64,000 nucleotides of DNA from Voacanga thouarsii (GCA_026120185.1 JANUWF010002144.1:310001-374000); one strand, 5' to 3'. Shown: positions 46,061-58,374, counted from the stretch's first letter. Notes: generated from the sequence alone by a model not told the origin. A program made the numbers and translations.

Positions 46061-46676
46061 ACTTTATATGCTCGTAATGGGCTCTTCTTCCAATCAAATT
46101 CCTCTTGAGCTACTTTTCCTGATCTTGAAATATGTGTTGCTACTCTTGTATTGTTGTCATTGTATTACTTGAGCAATTGCCATTAATGCCGTAGTAATAT
46201 CCAGTTTCACTACAGAAGGAGCCATACGTTATGGTTGAGATGAGTTTGATGGTCCGCCTTCATTCGTTCCTCTTGCTAGTGCTCTTCGTCCCATGTAGTT
46301 AAAGGTACATTAAAATGGTTTGTTTCGTGGAAATCTCTATCGGACGTCTTGTCATGCCCTCTAGTTACTTTTTCCCTTTTTCCGACCTTTATTCACCTAT
46401 ATGGAAAAATTATTCTTTTTAACTTAGATCTAAATCAATATCTTCATAAATTAAGTAATATAAGGCGATGGTGCTCATTACCCTATTTGTGTAAAAATTC
46501 TAATTGAAGTCTCTTGCCTATCTTAGGTTGGTTATGTATTGGTATAATCTATCATCACAAAGTAGTCACAAAATAGTCAAGACATAAAGTTCACTATTAT
46601 AACCAATTCTCATACTAAAAATTTTTCTAACTCTATAATTAACTATTCTCGCATCCCCACTAAGATAAAAACATAT
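46061..46676. other. E6 leader between PBS and gag
   Basis: AT-rich leader of E6 on the - strand, ending at the start of gag near 46052. No motif beyond the PBS was recognised. Confidence 0.45.
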
Positions 46677-46689
46677 TGCTCTAATACCA
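46677..46689 (-). promoter_or_regulatory. E6 primer-binding site
   Basis: On the - strand TGGTATTAGAGCA, one change from the initiator-Met site TGGTATCAGAGCA. It lies five bases inside the LTR start at 46695, which fixes the orientation of E6. Confidence 0.75.
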
Positions 46690-46694
46690 TTAAA

Positions 46695-47293
46695 TGTTAT
46701 GCCTCCCGCCTACATGACGTGACACGGTTGTATTACTAGAGTATTTCTCTAATAATACAAAGTCTTATATTGAAAACTTAGTAATCAAACATCTTCCCAA
46801 AAATAATAAACTAAAAATATTATAACCAAATCTCTCCCCAAAAAAAATTTGATCAAAACACACATACAATCTGTTTAACTCATTACATAAAAGGACAAAA
46901 ATATAATCTTTCACTTATCTCGTCAAAGTGCTTAAGTAACATGAGTGGAACTTCAAATAAATAAAATAACATAAGCCACTAAACAAAATCTTGCATTTTG
47001 ATTTCGGGCTGCACACCAATTATATTCTTAGTAAAAAAAAGGACTTCATATCATGGTTCATCATTAGAATTTGAAAAGAGAAAAATTAAAGAGTGAGCCA
47101 ATCACACATTCATTAAGTAGTAATAAGCCACCTTCTCCCAAATAAGACTTATTACATATATACAAAAATATGTAATACTAATATTCACATCTACATAGAG
47201 ACACACAAATAATTCAAATAACCCATAAAAATTTAAAAATATTTAAAATATATCAAGATATATTTTTATTCATTTTTAAAATTCAAACCAAAC

Positions 47294-47336
<43 letters not shown>

Positions 47337-48132
47337 GAGAAACTTCAGCCTGCGACACGTGGACATCAACTTCTCACGGATTTTTTTTTTAAAACCTTTA
47401 TGACAACTCATCATATAATCTCTCCCTTGTTTTTTTTTTTTTTTAAAACCTCTTGAAAGCCCGAAACCCGAAAACCTTCATAAAAGCCTCATTGTGAATT
47501 CATTAAGATGGTTCACTTCGTGGCCTACTCAATCCTTAACATGAACTTTTTTTTTAAAAAAAAAAAAAAACAAAGGAAAGCTGATGCCTGATAGTCCCGT
47601 ACAAGGCAAATCGGACCTGGTGTGCGGACAACCGTAGAGTCGATTGTTTTCTTTCTTGAAAATGAAAAATAAAATTAGAAATATATTTTTCTAAAAAATA
47701 GAATTTTTCTTAAAATAGAAAACACAGAATAAAAAAAAAAAAACAGAACAGATGCAATACATCAATACAATATTACACAAATAATAGTAAGGAACATGAA
47801 ACATACAAGAATATTCTTACAATACAATTCATATAATCATTACCTCCTTCTAATTTATTGAATTAGGAAAATTTAAAAAAGGCTTTTACCCCATCTTATC
47901 AGTCCAAATGAATTAAACTTCGTCCTGTATAAATTTTAAAAAAACAAATTTAATCTTACCATTGTTCCAAAAAATATTAACTCGCTTCAGAGGCCTTATA
48001 TTCAAAAATACATAAAATAATTTCATCATGTATAAAATCAATCAAATTCATTTATGTATAATGTATAAAAAATAAATTACTAAAATACATATTATGTCTT
48101 AATTCATCATTAAAATATAAACTTTGAGAAGT
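46695..48132 (-). repeat. E6 5' LTR, main segment
   Basis: tgttatgcctcccgcc onward, parallel to 27262-28382 and 43266-43480. About 200 bp at 47700-47915 have no partner in the other LTR copy, either lost at the E7 insertion or gained here. It contains a (TA)n at 47299-47332. It is interrupted at 48132 by E5. Confidence 0.72.
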
Positions 48133-48824
48133 TGTTGTTGTCAAAATAAGGAGCCAAAGCAGACGGGGATCGGCTTCTTTTCCGATAAATACAAATGATC
48201 CGATATGGTGAAACAGAAAATGATATCAGATCTCTTTTGAATCAGGAACCGGGTTCCTTGAACTTACTATAGAAAGGGTTCAAGAAAGTCAGCTGAAAAT
48301 GCTCAACGGAAGGACTTTTCTGGGGCAAAAGATTGATACTTGCATTAACTTGCTAAAGAAAAAGGTCTAACACTTGAAAGAAGAATAGCAAGATGTAAGG
48401 AAAAATTAGAAATAAAGCTGTAAAGGAAAACTATAACAAAGCGGTAAGAAAGCTGTAAGAAATTGAAATCCTAGACTAAAAAGTTGTAAATGATGATAAA
48501 GTAGAAGAAATTGAAATTGAATGTTGTTGGTTGATGGTTGATGATTTTTTGGTTTTGGGTGATGCTCCCATTTTATATTTACTGCAATCGAACCACTAAC
48601 ATATCGTGGAGTTTTTTTCGGCTGAAGAGTGCTCCCAACGGTCGTGAGGATTCTTACGTTGAAAGATCAGGGGTTTGTTTTTCTTCTTATCGGCTTCATG
48701 GTGCCGATGTTGACCATGACTGTCGGCTACTTGAAATGTTGACTTTATCGGCTCGTCCAAACTTATCGAATCGGCATCAGCTCAAAGTAATCGTTGTGTC
48801 GACTCAACAAAGTTGATGTCAACA
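48133..48824 (-). repeat. E5 3' LTR (left)
   Basis: TGTTGTTGTCAAAATAAGG to ...gttgatgtcaaca, 692 bp. The other LTR is 693 bp and highly similar. Confidence 0.95.
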
Positions 48825-48841
48825 CATGCCCCCCTGAGTCC
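48825..48841 (-). promoter_or_regulatory. E5 polypurine tract
   Basis: On the - strand gggactcaggggggcatg abuts the left LTR and marks it as the 3' LTR. Confidence 0.75.
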
Positions 48842-49000
48842 CGTTGTTTCAGTGGGCACGAGTTAGTAAAACGATGGGAATCGTACAACTATTAATAGCA
48901 GCCATTCTTTTTCTGACATAATCGAAACGTCGCGAACGTTGCGGAGTATTTGTGATGCCTCGGCCTTAAAACCCACGAACGGCCCAATTTCAAATTTCCT

Positions 49001-49008
49001 TATAAATA
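49001..49008 (+). promoter_or_regulatory. TATA box of the E5 antisense gene
   Basis: tataaata lies 149 bp before the PMD start codon, outside the LTR (which ends at 48824) and on the + strand. The 5' UTR that follows is CT-rich. This is a consensus-quality plant TATA box, so the gene probably had its own promoter. Confidence 0.65.
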
Positions 49009-50797
49009 GCAGTGGTCCCCAATCGGAACTTCTCACTTCCTACGACTTCTATTTTCTTCAGAATTCTACTACTTGAGTGATTCATCGATCCTTTATCTTT
49101 TTGCTATAACTTCCTGTGAACTGTAAATTCCCTTTCGGTAAAAAAACAACATTGCGATGGCAACCCCTAAAGATAAGAACATTCTGTCCCCAGTCCAAGC
49201 CGATGCTAATCTGTTTGCCTTAAGACCACATCTCTTGCCTGCAGAAGTTACCGTTGAACACCTGCGGTTTGTTCTCCCTATCGATTTTACTTTCCCTCTG
49301 CAACAGGATACTTTTACAACCGCCAATCTTCCCTCCTCTTTTCGTCATTGGCCCCGCAAGCTTAAGAACTACAGAGAATGGCGGGACCGTTGCTACACTC
49401 GATTTGGGGCCACCTGGCCGCAATGGGGAATTTCAGACGCCATCATGATAACCGACTTCGAGATGACGTTTGACCGTAATCTGTTCGCTGCTGTTCTTCC
49501 TTTTTGGTCCTCGGCGATAAATGGCTTCATTTTTCCGCACGGGATGTTTTTCCCTACCATTCTTGACATCTACACCATCCTTGGCTTCCGATGTGATGGC
49601 GATGAGATTTCGAAGCTCCATGATGAAGAAAGCTTACCAGCCGTTGAGGCTCGTCTGGACAAGGCCTCTTCTTCATATGGCAATTTCATCAATGCTCAAA
49701 AAGGGGTGGAGGATACTCCTTCAAACCAAGAACAAATGGCCTTCCTATGGCTTTGGTTATATAAGTATATTATCTGCTCTCATTCTGCCGGTGTCAGCAA
49801 TGAGTACTAATATTATGTATCGGCTCTCTTACGGAACAAAAAACGCTGTGACCTGGCCTCACTAGTCCTCACTTTGGTCTATCGCACCATTAATCAGCTG
49901 ATGACTACCCTTACCGCTGGGGAAGATCCAACCAACCTTGGGGGCCCGCTCTGGATTGCCCAACTTTGGCTATACCAGTATCTGCCCAACTTTGGCGTTA
50001 CTCGAATCATAGGAGCCCAGGCAGACCCTTTCAATCGAGCGATCGGCTATCGGCTGCTTCGGGTCCCCATAAATACTGCTTCTGCCGAAACTATCGTCTC
50101 GTATTTTTACCAATGTCGAGACTTCCATGTTGCTATTTTCTTTCAGTATGCTGCTCACCAAGAAGGCCCCCTTTGGTTGAAAGGCTTGTCGGAAAGCCCC
50201 GAAACAACGCAAGAAATTCTATGGGCCCGAATTTTGTGTCCTCGAGAAATTCTTCCGGGGGCCAAGTCTAGAGCTCGGAATGCTAAGATCTCTTGTGAGA
50301 GGTACAACCCCCACTGCTTCTCCCGCCAACTTGGGCTGATACAAGACATCCCTGCAGATCCGGGGCACGTTTCTTCTTTCTCCGTGAAACTGGTGCTATC
50401 GGCTGAAGACGTACAAACCTTAGCCGAAAGCACCCAGGCCATCCTTAGGTCTTTTGAATTTAAATCCTTCCAGGTGGTATTGGAGACTTCTCCGAACTTC
50501 AATTTATGGTGGAGGCTACTGAGTGAGGCCCTGTTCTCTGCCCCCATAGGCGTCTGGCTTCTGCAAATTTCTGGGCCGACCACCTCTTTGCCTGAACCAT
50601 CATCTGCTAAGAAAGGAAAATAGGTAAAACATCCTGTAAGTCCTATAATAATGTCGGCCTTACGTACTTCCTTAGTGCAGAAAACTATTGTTGCTGCTCC
50701 TACTGTCCTGGAGGAGGAGGAAGAAGAGGTCGAGGTCCTATCCCTGCTCCGTCGATAAAAGAGGAAACATGAAACACTGACTCCTCCTATTTCCAAG

Positions 50798-50879
50798 GTT
50801 TACTTCTGTCCCATCTAGTTTTGCTTGGCTTCCCTAATGCTCAATCTTTGTCTAACTATTAGAATAATCTTTTCTGCAG
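50798..50879 (+). other. intron in the E5 PMD gene
   Basis: GTTTAC at 50798 and taatcttttctgcag ending at 50879, 82 bp. Removing it joins ...TPPISK to KRKQGIG in phase 0 and restores one frame. It lies between PMD and linker/coiled coil, as in E4. Confidence 0.75.
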
Positions 50880-50984
50880 AAGCGCAAACAAGGGATAGGT
50901 CGTCCTGTTATCATCGACACTTCTTCTGATTCAAAGGAAGACATTCCGCTCCAATCTCTAGCGGAAAGGGCCACTGGCAGAACT

Positions 50985-51116
50985 GTTCTCCCAGCGACAG
51001 ACACCCCGTCAGTGGAGGCTACCGCTCCTCTTCCGATGGCTGACGTATCGGTTCTCCCAGCGGTAGACACCCCGTCGGTGGAGGCTACTGCTCCTCTTTC
51101 GATGCCTGACGTATTG
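50985..51116 (+). repeat. 66-bp tandem repeat in the PMD gene
   Basis: Two units of 66 bp (50985 and 51051) coding 22-residue repeats rich in Pro, Ala, Val and Thr. The length keeps the frame. Confidence 0.9.
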
Positions 51117-52163
51117 GCTGAGATACCGACTCCAAAAAGTCCATCCTCTATCCCGCCAAGGCCTGAAAAAGAACCAGTAGCCGCTGTCATCGAAACGCCT
51201 CCACCTCCCCCCAGCCAGGGAACTGCAAAGGCTGCTACTCCTCTACCGACGCTGACGTTAGCCTCGGCGCTGGACTTTCTTGATGGCCTCATTAGGGTTT
51301 CCCTGCCTGCTGAGAGGTCCACCCTCGACAATGTGAGTTACGCACTTCTGCGGATTATGCAATCAGCCGACCTGGACATGCCCCCTATGCTCCGGGACTT
51401 GGCAATTGGGTGCCTAGGGCAAATGCGCTTCACTGGTCGCTTCCTCTTTGACACACAGCGTCGTCGAGATGAAGCTCATGGCCAGTTAGAGATTCTAAAA
51501 CTGCATCGAGTAAATGCAGCATTTGCAGAAAAAGACTGCCGGGAATCCATGGATCATCTTACGCTTCTGTGAGCTGACATTGCGGAGGGAATAGGGAAGA
51601 TTGAATGGTTGGAACATTAGTTATCAAAAATCTAGGAAGAACTTGCCTCTGAGAAAAAGGCCTTGGAGCAGCAGCTTGAATCATAGAAAGGGCTCCAGGA
51701 AATAGTCAAAGCCATTGACGACTCCCTTCTTAAGCATAATGACGAATGGCTAATGCTGGAGGTGGAAGAGGAATTGCTCGAAGCTGAACTATCAAACTTA
51801 ACTGCTCTACTGAATGATATGAATTCTGGATGGGACCGCTTTGTGGCCGAGCTAAACAAGGTTCTACATCCTTCGACTATTGACGAAGTAGGTCCTTCTG
51901 GAACTCAAACTGAAGAAACTACCATTTCGGCGGCCGAAACAGGGGTTCCAAAGATATTCGCTGACGAGTTGGCCCTACCCCCCGAGAGAGGAACAGAAAC
52001 TGAGGCTGAGATGGCTAGAACAGAGCTTCCAGTTCCTGATCCGTAGCCAACGAAAACTACCATGATGGCTAGCCAAGCATCCGAATCAGAAAACCCTAAT
52101 CGGCTATTGATTGTTCCTTATCGGCCAATGCTGTTGCCCAACGCCCCTTTTGATGATAGCTGA

Positions 52164-52271
52164 TTTCTTTTGTAATAATGTTTATGGCTATTTTGTCGAC
52201 CTCTTGTGATCAGTTCAATATATCAGAACAAAATTTTCTGCTCAATAAGATTTTCTCTCTTTTTTTTTTTT
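52164..52271. terminator. convergent 3' ends of the PMD gene and E5 pol
   Basis: About 110 bp between the PMD stop and the last pol codons. It contains aataat and caataagatttt, plausible polyadenylation elements, and a T12 run. Termination for both strands would have to occur here. Confidence 0.4.
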
Positions 52272-53449
52272 TTACTCTCTAGTCCCCTCCCAAAACGCCG
52301 GATAATACCTTTTTAAGAACTTACCATTAATTGCTTTACCTGCTTCCTTTCCATCGGGTGTCATTAGGCGATAAGTTCCTTCATAAAAAACTCGCGTTAC
52401 TAAGAATGGGCCTTCCCAGGATGCGGTCCACTTGCCTACCTCGAATCTTTTTGTGCAATGGGGAGAATCGTCTTCCATACCATGTTTCCTTCTTGAAAAC
52501 TTCTTTCACGGACTTTCCGATTGTACGCCCTTGCTACCTTCTCCTTATGTTATTTTATATTCTCCAGGGCAACCCAGCGGTCCATCTTAACTTTATCTAA
52601 GTTCAGGACCAAAGCTGTCTGATAATCTTTAGTCGTTAGACCATGCTGGTAGGCTCTCCGGGCTGATTGCAATGATATCTCAACAGGCAACACAACATCC
52701 TGCCCATAAGTTAGTCTGAATGGGGTAAAGCCAGTAGCAGTTTTAGCAGCATTCCGATGGGCCCATAACACTTCTTGTAACGTCTCGTGCCATCTTCTTG
52801 GATTACCTTCTACTGCCTTACGGATCATGCCGATTAAGGTTTTGTTCGTTGCCTCTGCTTGTCCGTTTGCCTGTGCATAATAAGGAGAAGAGTGAAGCAA
52901 CTTAACTTTAAACTGTGTTAGGAACTTACGTACCTGGTCCCCTGTAAACACCGTTCCTTGATCCGTTGTTGTTGTCTCTGGGATTCCAAATCAGAATAGA
53001 ATATTTTGTTGGAGAAAGTTGATGACTGCTATTTGTGTCACTTTGGTCAATGGTTGCGCCTCTACCCACTTAGTAAAGTAATCCGTTGCCACCAATATGA
53101 ATGTGTGCCTTTTTACTGAAGGTGGATAAATCTTTCCGATGATGTCCAAGGCCCATCCACGGAAAGGCCATGGTTTAATGATCGGATGCAATTTCGTGGA
53201 AGGAGTGTGCAACAAAAGGCCATACTTTTGGCAAGCTTCACAGCCAACCGCATAAGCATTACAATTTATAATCATTGATGGCCAAAAGAAACCATGACGT
53301 TGAAGCGTCCATTTCAGTTTCGGACTCGCTTGATGTGCTCCACATAAGCCTTCGTGCACCTCTGCCATAGCCCGCAAGGCTTCTTTCTTGGAGAGACACT
53401 TTAAAAGAACTCCGGTGTGACTCCGCCAGAACAAATCATTGCCTATCAA
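52272..53449 (-). pseudogene. E5 integrase
   Basis: The HHCC finger (VHEGLCGAH ... CEACQKYG, about 53360-53210) and core motifs WALDIIGKIYPP, TTDQGTVFTG and YYAQANGQAEATNKTL (52951-52800) show D,D,E complete. The C-terminal GKWTASWEGPFLVTRVFYEGTYRL (52478-52272) is the usual Ty3 integrase tail. Interruptions are a stop at 52989-52991, one at 52547-52549 and a frame change near 52500. Confidence 0.9.
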
Positions 53450-53689
53450 CGTAAAGTTGAGGGCCTTTCATTTCACATCGCGAGACACTTGTCCAGTTGG
53501 GTTTCTTAAATAAGTAACAATCTCTTGTCGCCAATCCTCCTGATACTCTGTCTCCGCTATCTGTTGGCACATTACTGCTTTCCTAAAACCTGAAGCCAAC
53601 TGAGCTAAATCATTAGCATTTTGATTTTTCGATCTGGGAACATGAGTTAGAATGACCTCCTAAAACTGCTGAAGTAGCCCCTTTACCTC

Positions 53690-55400
53690 CTGTAGCTTAT
53701 CCGACAGAAACGGGTTAGTACATTTATAATTTCTTAATACTTGTCGGATAACCACTTGAGAATCTCCTACAATTCTAACTACTCAAGCCTCCAGTGCTTT
53801 TAGAATCCGAAATCCTAACAAAAGGGCGTCATATTCTGCCTGATTATTAGTTATCCCCTTCTTTAACTTAAAGTGGACCTTACCCTACTGTCCATTCAAA
53901 TATTTAATAACCAAACCAATACCAGCCTTCTGTTGGGTACTTAAGCCATCAAATTGTAAAACCCATGGCTTCAAAGAAATGTACCTCTATGGCTTGTTTC
54001 CATCCATTTGCGGTATCTCCAGAGAAGGATGTTCAGCTAAAAAATCTGCAATAGCCTATCCTTTTACAGCCCTCAGGGGCACATAAGTTAGAGAAAAAAC
54101 ATGTAATTTGACCGCCCATTTTGTAAGCCGCCCATTTAGTAAAGGGCGATTCAACAAGAGTTTGATCAAATCTACCTTACATAAGATATGTACTTCCCTA
54201 AATAATAAGTAATGCTCTAACTTTGTGCATGCATAGTGGAGAGATAAGCATAGCTTTTCAATAGGGGTATACTTGGTCTCCGTATCCGATAGATTCCGAC
54301 TAAGGCAATATATTGCTTTTTCTATCCCTCGTTGGTCATCCTGAGCCAATAAACTGCCGATAGATCTTTCCGCAGTTGAGATATATAACTTCATGGGGGA
54401 CTGATTATGTGGAGGAGCTAACATCGGTGGATGCGATAAAGCTACTTTTATTTGATCAAACGCCACCTGATGCTCAGGTTGCCAGATAAATTCTTGAGAT
54501 AATTTTAATCTTAACAGAGAAGAAAATACCTTCTGTTTACCTACGGCGTTTGCTAAAAAATGTCGTAAAAAATTGATCTTCCCCAAGAAACTTTGTAGCT
54601 CCTTTTTCGTCTGGGGTAGTCTTGCTTGTAGAATATCCCGAGACTTATTCTAATCTATCTCAATCCCCCTCTGATGTACTAGAAACCCAAGGAAATTCTC
54701 AGCCGTAACTCCAAAGGCACACTTAGCCGGATTGATCTTCAAATGGTGCTGACGCATCTGGAGGAACGCTTGTTCCAAATCTACTAAGTGTTGTAGGAAC
54801 ACGGGGGATTTTACAACTAAATCGTCTATATAAACCTCTATGGTGCTGCCGATAAGATCGTGGAAGATGAGGTTCATGGCCCGCTAAAAAGTGGCCCCAA
54901 CGTTATTCAAACCGAATGGCATGACCACCCATTCGAATAAGCCGATAGATCCCGAGCAACGGAATGCTGTTTTGTGTGTATCCTCTTCATCTATGAATAT
55001 TTGGTTATATCCTGAGTAACCATCCATGAAGCTTAAAAACTGGTTACCCGCAGTAGAATCCACTAACATAGCTACCATTGGCATATCATACTCCTCCTTC
55101 GGAGTGGCCAGGTTCACGTTTCTGAAGTCTATGCAGACACGTAGTTGACTGTTCTTCTTAATGATCAACACGATGTTAGATATCCATTCTGCATATCGGC
55201 ACGTACGGATAAACCCACATCGAAGTAACCATTCTACCTCCTCCTTGATCCTGGGTAGCAATGCAGGATTAAAACGTCTTGCCGGTTATATATGGGGTTT
55301 AAAGCCTTCTTTGACAGGTAGGCGATGTTCCACAATACTTCAGTCCAAGCCTGGTATCTCGTGATAGTCCCATGCAAAGCAATCTTTGTACCTGCGGATT
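53690..55400 (-). pseudogene. E5 reverse transcriptase and two RNase H domains
   Basis: RT: LLRCGFIRTCRYAEWISNIVLI, CIDFRNVNLATPKEEYDMP, SFMDGYSGYNQIFIDEEDTHKTAF, MPFGLNNVGATF and the catalytic VYIDDLVVKS near 54815-54840. RNase H 1 (54586-54056): LYISTAERSIGSLLAQDD, IYCLSRNLSD, YTPIEKLCLSL. RNase H 2 (about 53985-53700): LQFDGLSTQQKAGIGLVI, NNQAEYDALLLGF and VGDSQVVIRQV. Stops at 54881, 54647 and 54053 mostly replace Gln or Trp codons. The RT frame differs by one base from gag-protease; the change falls between 55261 and 55576 and may be a lesion or a programmed shift. Confidence 0.9.
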
Positions 55401-55575
55401 AGACAGGTTAACTTATCTCTTTTCTCAATAGTCAAATGTAAACTTACCTTGGCTGTTCTGTTCTCCCCCCCTTCTCCTATGTTTACTTCCGTTAACGGGT
55501 CTTAAGCAACGAAGCCAGGAGCTCGTCGGACCTCTGAATCTTCTGGTCATAGGCCGTTTGGTTCCTCAGTGGTGA

Positions 55576-56130
55576 TCAAGTTAGGGCCATCGTTAGCTTG
55601 GCATATTGGCTTAGATCAAAGGTCGGATGATAAAACAGAGCTTCGTTCATGTGGATTTCGGCTGAAAACGGATTAGGATCGGTTGGGATTTGCTCTACCC
55701 GTTCTCCATCATAAATTAGCATCATTTGGTGTAAAGTGGACAGTACGCAACAGTTTGCATGAATCCAATCTCTGCCCAATAAAACGGAATAAACTGTCTT
55801 CGCATCAATTATAAAAAAGACCGTTTTACTGGTTTTGGACCCGACTGTGACTTCACAGGTGATAACGCCTTCTAACGTAGCTGATTCTCCGGTGAAGTTA
55901 ACTATCTGTACATCTGTAGGGGACAAATCCTGCTTATCCTTTCCCAGCCGTTTCAAGGTAGAGAAAGGCATTACATTTAAGATAACTCCACCATCAACAA
56001 AAATCCGAGTAAGTGGCTTGCCGTTAATATATGCTTTGATGTACAGGGGCCTAAAGTGGTTAACACTTTGGGCTGTTAGAATGGGAAAGAGCATCCCCTC
56101 TGGGGGAATTTTGATATCAACCAACTCCAC
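55576..56130 (-). pseudogene. E5 protease
   Basis: PLTRIFVDGGVILNVMPFSTLKRLG carries the D-G-G site. VIDAKTVYSVLLGRDWIHANCCVLSTLHQ is the second conserved block. Same reading frame as gag, open over 184 codons. Probably cut from a Gag-Pro precursor. Confidence 0.85.
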
Positions 56131-56187
56131 TGCAGCTCTTTCTTCCGCATGAAAATCCTCTTCTATGGACTCTCGACGAGAGGTGGC

Positions 56188-58334
56188 TCAGAAACTTGAT
56201 GGTAAGATGCTGAGCATGTTTTGGCCATGATCAGGGGCTAATTGTTCTTCAACCCAGGTATCAAATAGTCGCTTTTGTTGTGCCCGCTTTCGTTGTTCTC
56301 GTCTTTTTTGAGACTTTGACGGTCGGGAACAGAGGCCAGGCAGAAATGTCACCTCTTGGGGTACCTGCACTGTTAATTTTCCTTTTTTTCCATGGAAATG
56401 TGTTGCAAAAGAGGGAGGAGATAAACGGGTAAAAACTGATGGTTTACCATCCAATCTCTGGAATACTTTTCCTATCCCCCCAGTCTTGTTGTTTCCTACA
56501 TGTTCTTCTTGCTTCCCAATTATTGTTTGCAGCATGTGTGCATCGGATAACGGGAATGGATATGTGTCTACCAAAGTCTCTTCCTTTTTATCTGCAAACT
56601 TCAATCTTCCATCTTGGATGGCCTTCTGAATGATATTTCTGAAAACAATACAACTGTTAGTACTATGCGAGAAAGAATTATGCCATTTATAGTACCGTTT
56701 TCCTTTCAACTCTTCCTGGCTTGGAATCCTGTGTCCATAAGCCAAACGAATCTACTTATCTGCCACCAGTTGGTCAAAGATTTGTTCAGCTTTTGAGACG
56801 TCAAATGAATAGGTAGGCCCTGATGCAGCAATTTCCTCCTTTCCCTTGCCAGGTTTCAACTGAGGATACGTATAGGACACACCCTTTACCAGTTCTGTTG
56901 CCATTACCTTTATAGCCGGCTCCTCGTTCTCCTCATTAGTATCATCTATAACGGATATCATTGTCTAGCCATGAGAGAACTTGACGGAACGCCTCTTTTC
57001 TTTCTCCTTGATCATCTCTTCTATTCTTACAGCATGAGACAATAGCCGGGATAAATTCGAGAAGTCTTGGAGTATGAGCCGTTCTTTGAACTGCGGATGC
57101 ATCCTGCTAATAGCAATTCTCGCACACTCTGTTTCAGGCAACTGGGTTGTACACTTGGACTTAGCTTGCCGGAAACGTTCAATGAAATCCACAATATCTT
57201 CTGATCCCTTTTGTTTTATTGCCAAAAGATCAACGATGGAAACTTCTGGTACCAGCTTAAAGAAACGTTGGTGAAACATTCTTTCTATGTTAGCCCATGA
57301 GTATATAGAATTGGGAACTAGATTGGCATACCATGTGAATGCTGCTCTTGTCAAGGACAATGAAAACAGTTGTAATTTATGCCATTCATTGTTTCCTAAC
57401 TCACCACACTGTACTGTGAATCTTCCGATGTGCTCTATGGTGGACTTATTATCTTCACCAGAAAATGTTGAGAACTCCGGCAGTTTGTAGCCTCGAGGTA
57501 TTACTGCCATGGAATCCACCCACTCAGGGTAAAGTTTTTGGTATACGAGCCGATCCCGTGACTACCGTCGGAATGTTTTCGTTATCATATCAACCGGCTG
57601 GTACGGCTGTTGAAACTGAGGTGAAGGACTTTGCATGACAGGTCGGGGACCTTGTCCCATGGAAGGCTCAGTACTTCCGATCCCCTGCCCTGGGTTAGCC
57701 GCTGTGATTGCCGGATATAAAAGAGGGTAAGGAATAGAGTAATTTAGCTATCCCCCAAAAAGTGGCATGTTTCCCCTAACAAAGGTTGGAGCTGTTTCAT
57801 AAGTCGTTGGGACCGGACTTCTGCCTGGAAACATTTCTACTGGTAACGTGTTTTGAGCCACCATTCTTAGAACGTGATGCCCCCCGGTAGTAGGGAAGGA
57901 CATTTCTTTCCACAGGAGGTGCACTGAACCATGAGAAGATGCATCATTAGCCGATGGCATGGGGTATGCAGGTGCCATGTTTGTCCCTTGTGCGGGGTAA
58001 CCCGATGGCTGAGTGACAGTTTGCATATTTTGCCTTTGCACAAATTGTTGAAGCTCATTCTGAAGCAGAGGTCGAAAAATAGTAGCAAATTGTGGGATAA
58101 GACCCTATAAGAGTTCGCTAGTACATTATTCCATAGTATGTCGAATGGCCGTTAATGAGGTGGACGTTGACTGAGACACCGATGGTGGGGGCGAGGACGA
58201 CACCCTTGCTCTACAGAAGTACCCTGAGTACAACTGGTAGTAGTAACAGAAGGATCAAAAACTCCCCAGAGAATACGGACTAGGGGTCGCTCGGATGTAT
58301 CCGATGCTGGTGGCTGCTGTGAATTGTTTGCCAT
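56188..58334 (-). pseudogene. E5 gag
   Basis: The likely start MANNSQQPPASDTSERPLVRI is at about 58334, 40 bp inside the PBS. After a Pro/Gln-rich N-terminus the capsid-like part follows: GYKLPEFSTFSGEDNKSTIEHIGRF, AFTWYANLVPNSIYSWANIERMFHQRFF and EDIVDFIERFRQAKSKC (57519-57170). Next come a basic stretch, then YYKWHNSFSHSTNSCIVFRNIIQKAI (56700), again in place of a zinc knuckle. From 58041 to 55576 the frame is the same, broken only by stops at 57745, 57542, 56962, 56749 and 56185; a shift lies near 58150. Confidence 0.85.
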
Positions 58335-58374
58335 CGATCGTCCTGACCGCAATAGCATGCAAACACTAACCTCT

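Larger units (their letters stand above)
49157..52163 (+). pseudogene. antisense plant mobile domain gene of E5
   Basis: ATG at 49157 (gcgATGGCA context). The first exon to 50797 carries the PMD: RHWPRKLKNYREWRDRC, NGFIFPHGMFFPTILDIYTILGFRCDGDEI near 49520-49610, WLYKYIICSHSAG, ALLRNKKRCDLASLVLTLVYR, and NPHCFSRQLGLIQDI near 50308-50352. After an 82-bp intron, exon 2 has two 22-residue repeats (VLPATDTPSVEATAPLPMADVS type, 50985-51116), a Pro-rich linker, a helical domain near 51260-51470 and a Glu-rich coiled coil (51640-51870). The stop taken as genuine is TGA 52161-52163. Nonsense codons at 49808, 50621, 50756, 51570 and several up to 52046 interrupt a single frame; most fit C-to-T changes. 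No frameshift is evident, so damage is light. Function in the element is unknown. Confidence 0.88.

Noticed and set aside
50155..50796. 213-codon Ser-rich - strand frame and the 159-codon one at 50852-51331
   Set aside because: Shadows of the PMD exons; the + strand frames carry the domain and splice sites.
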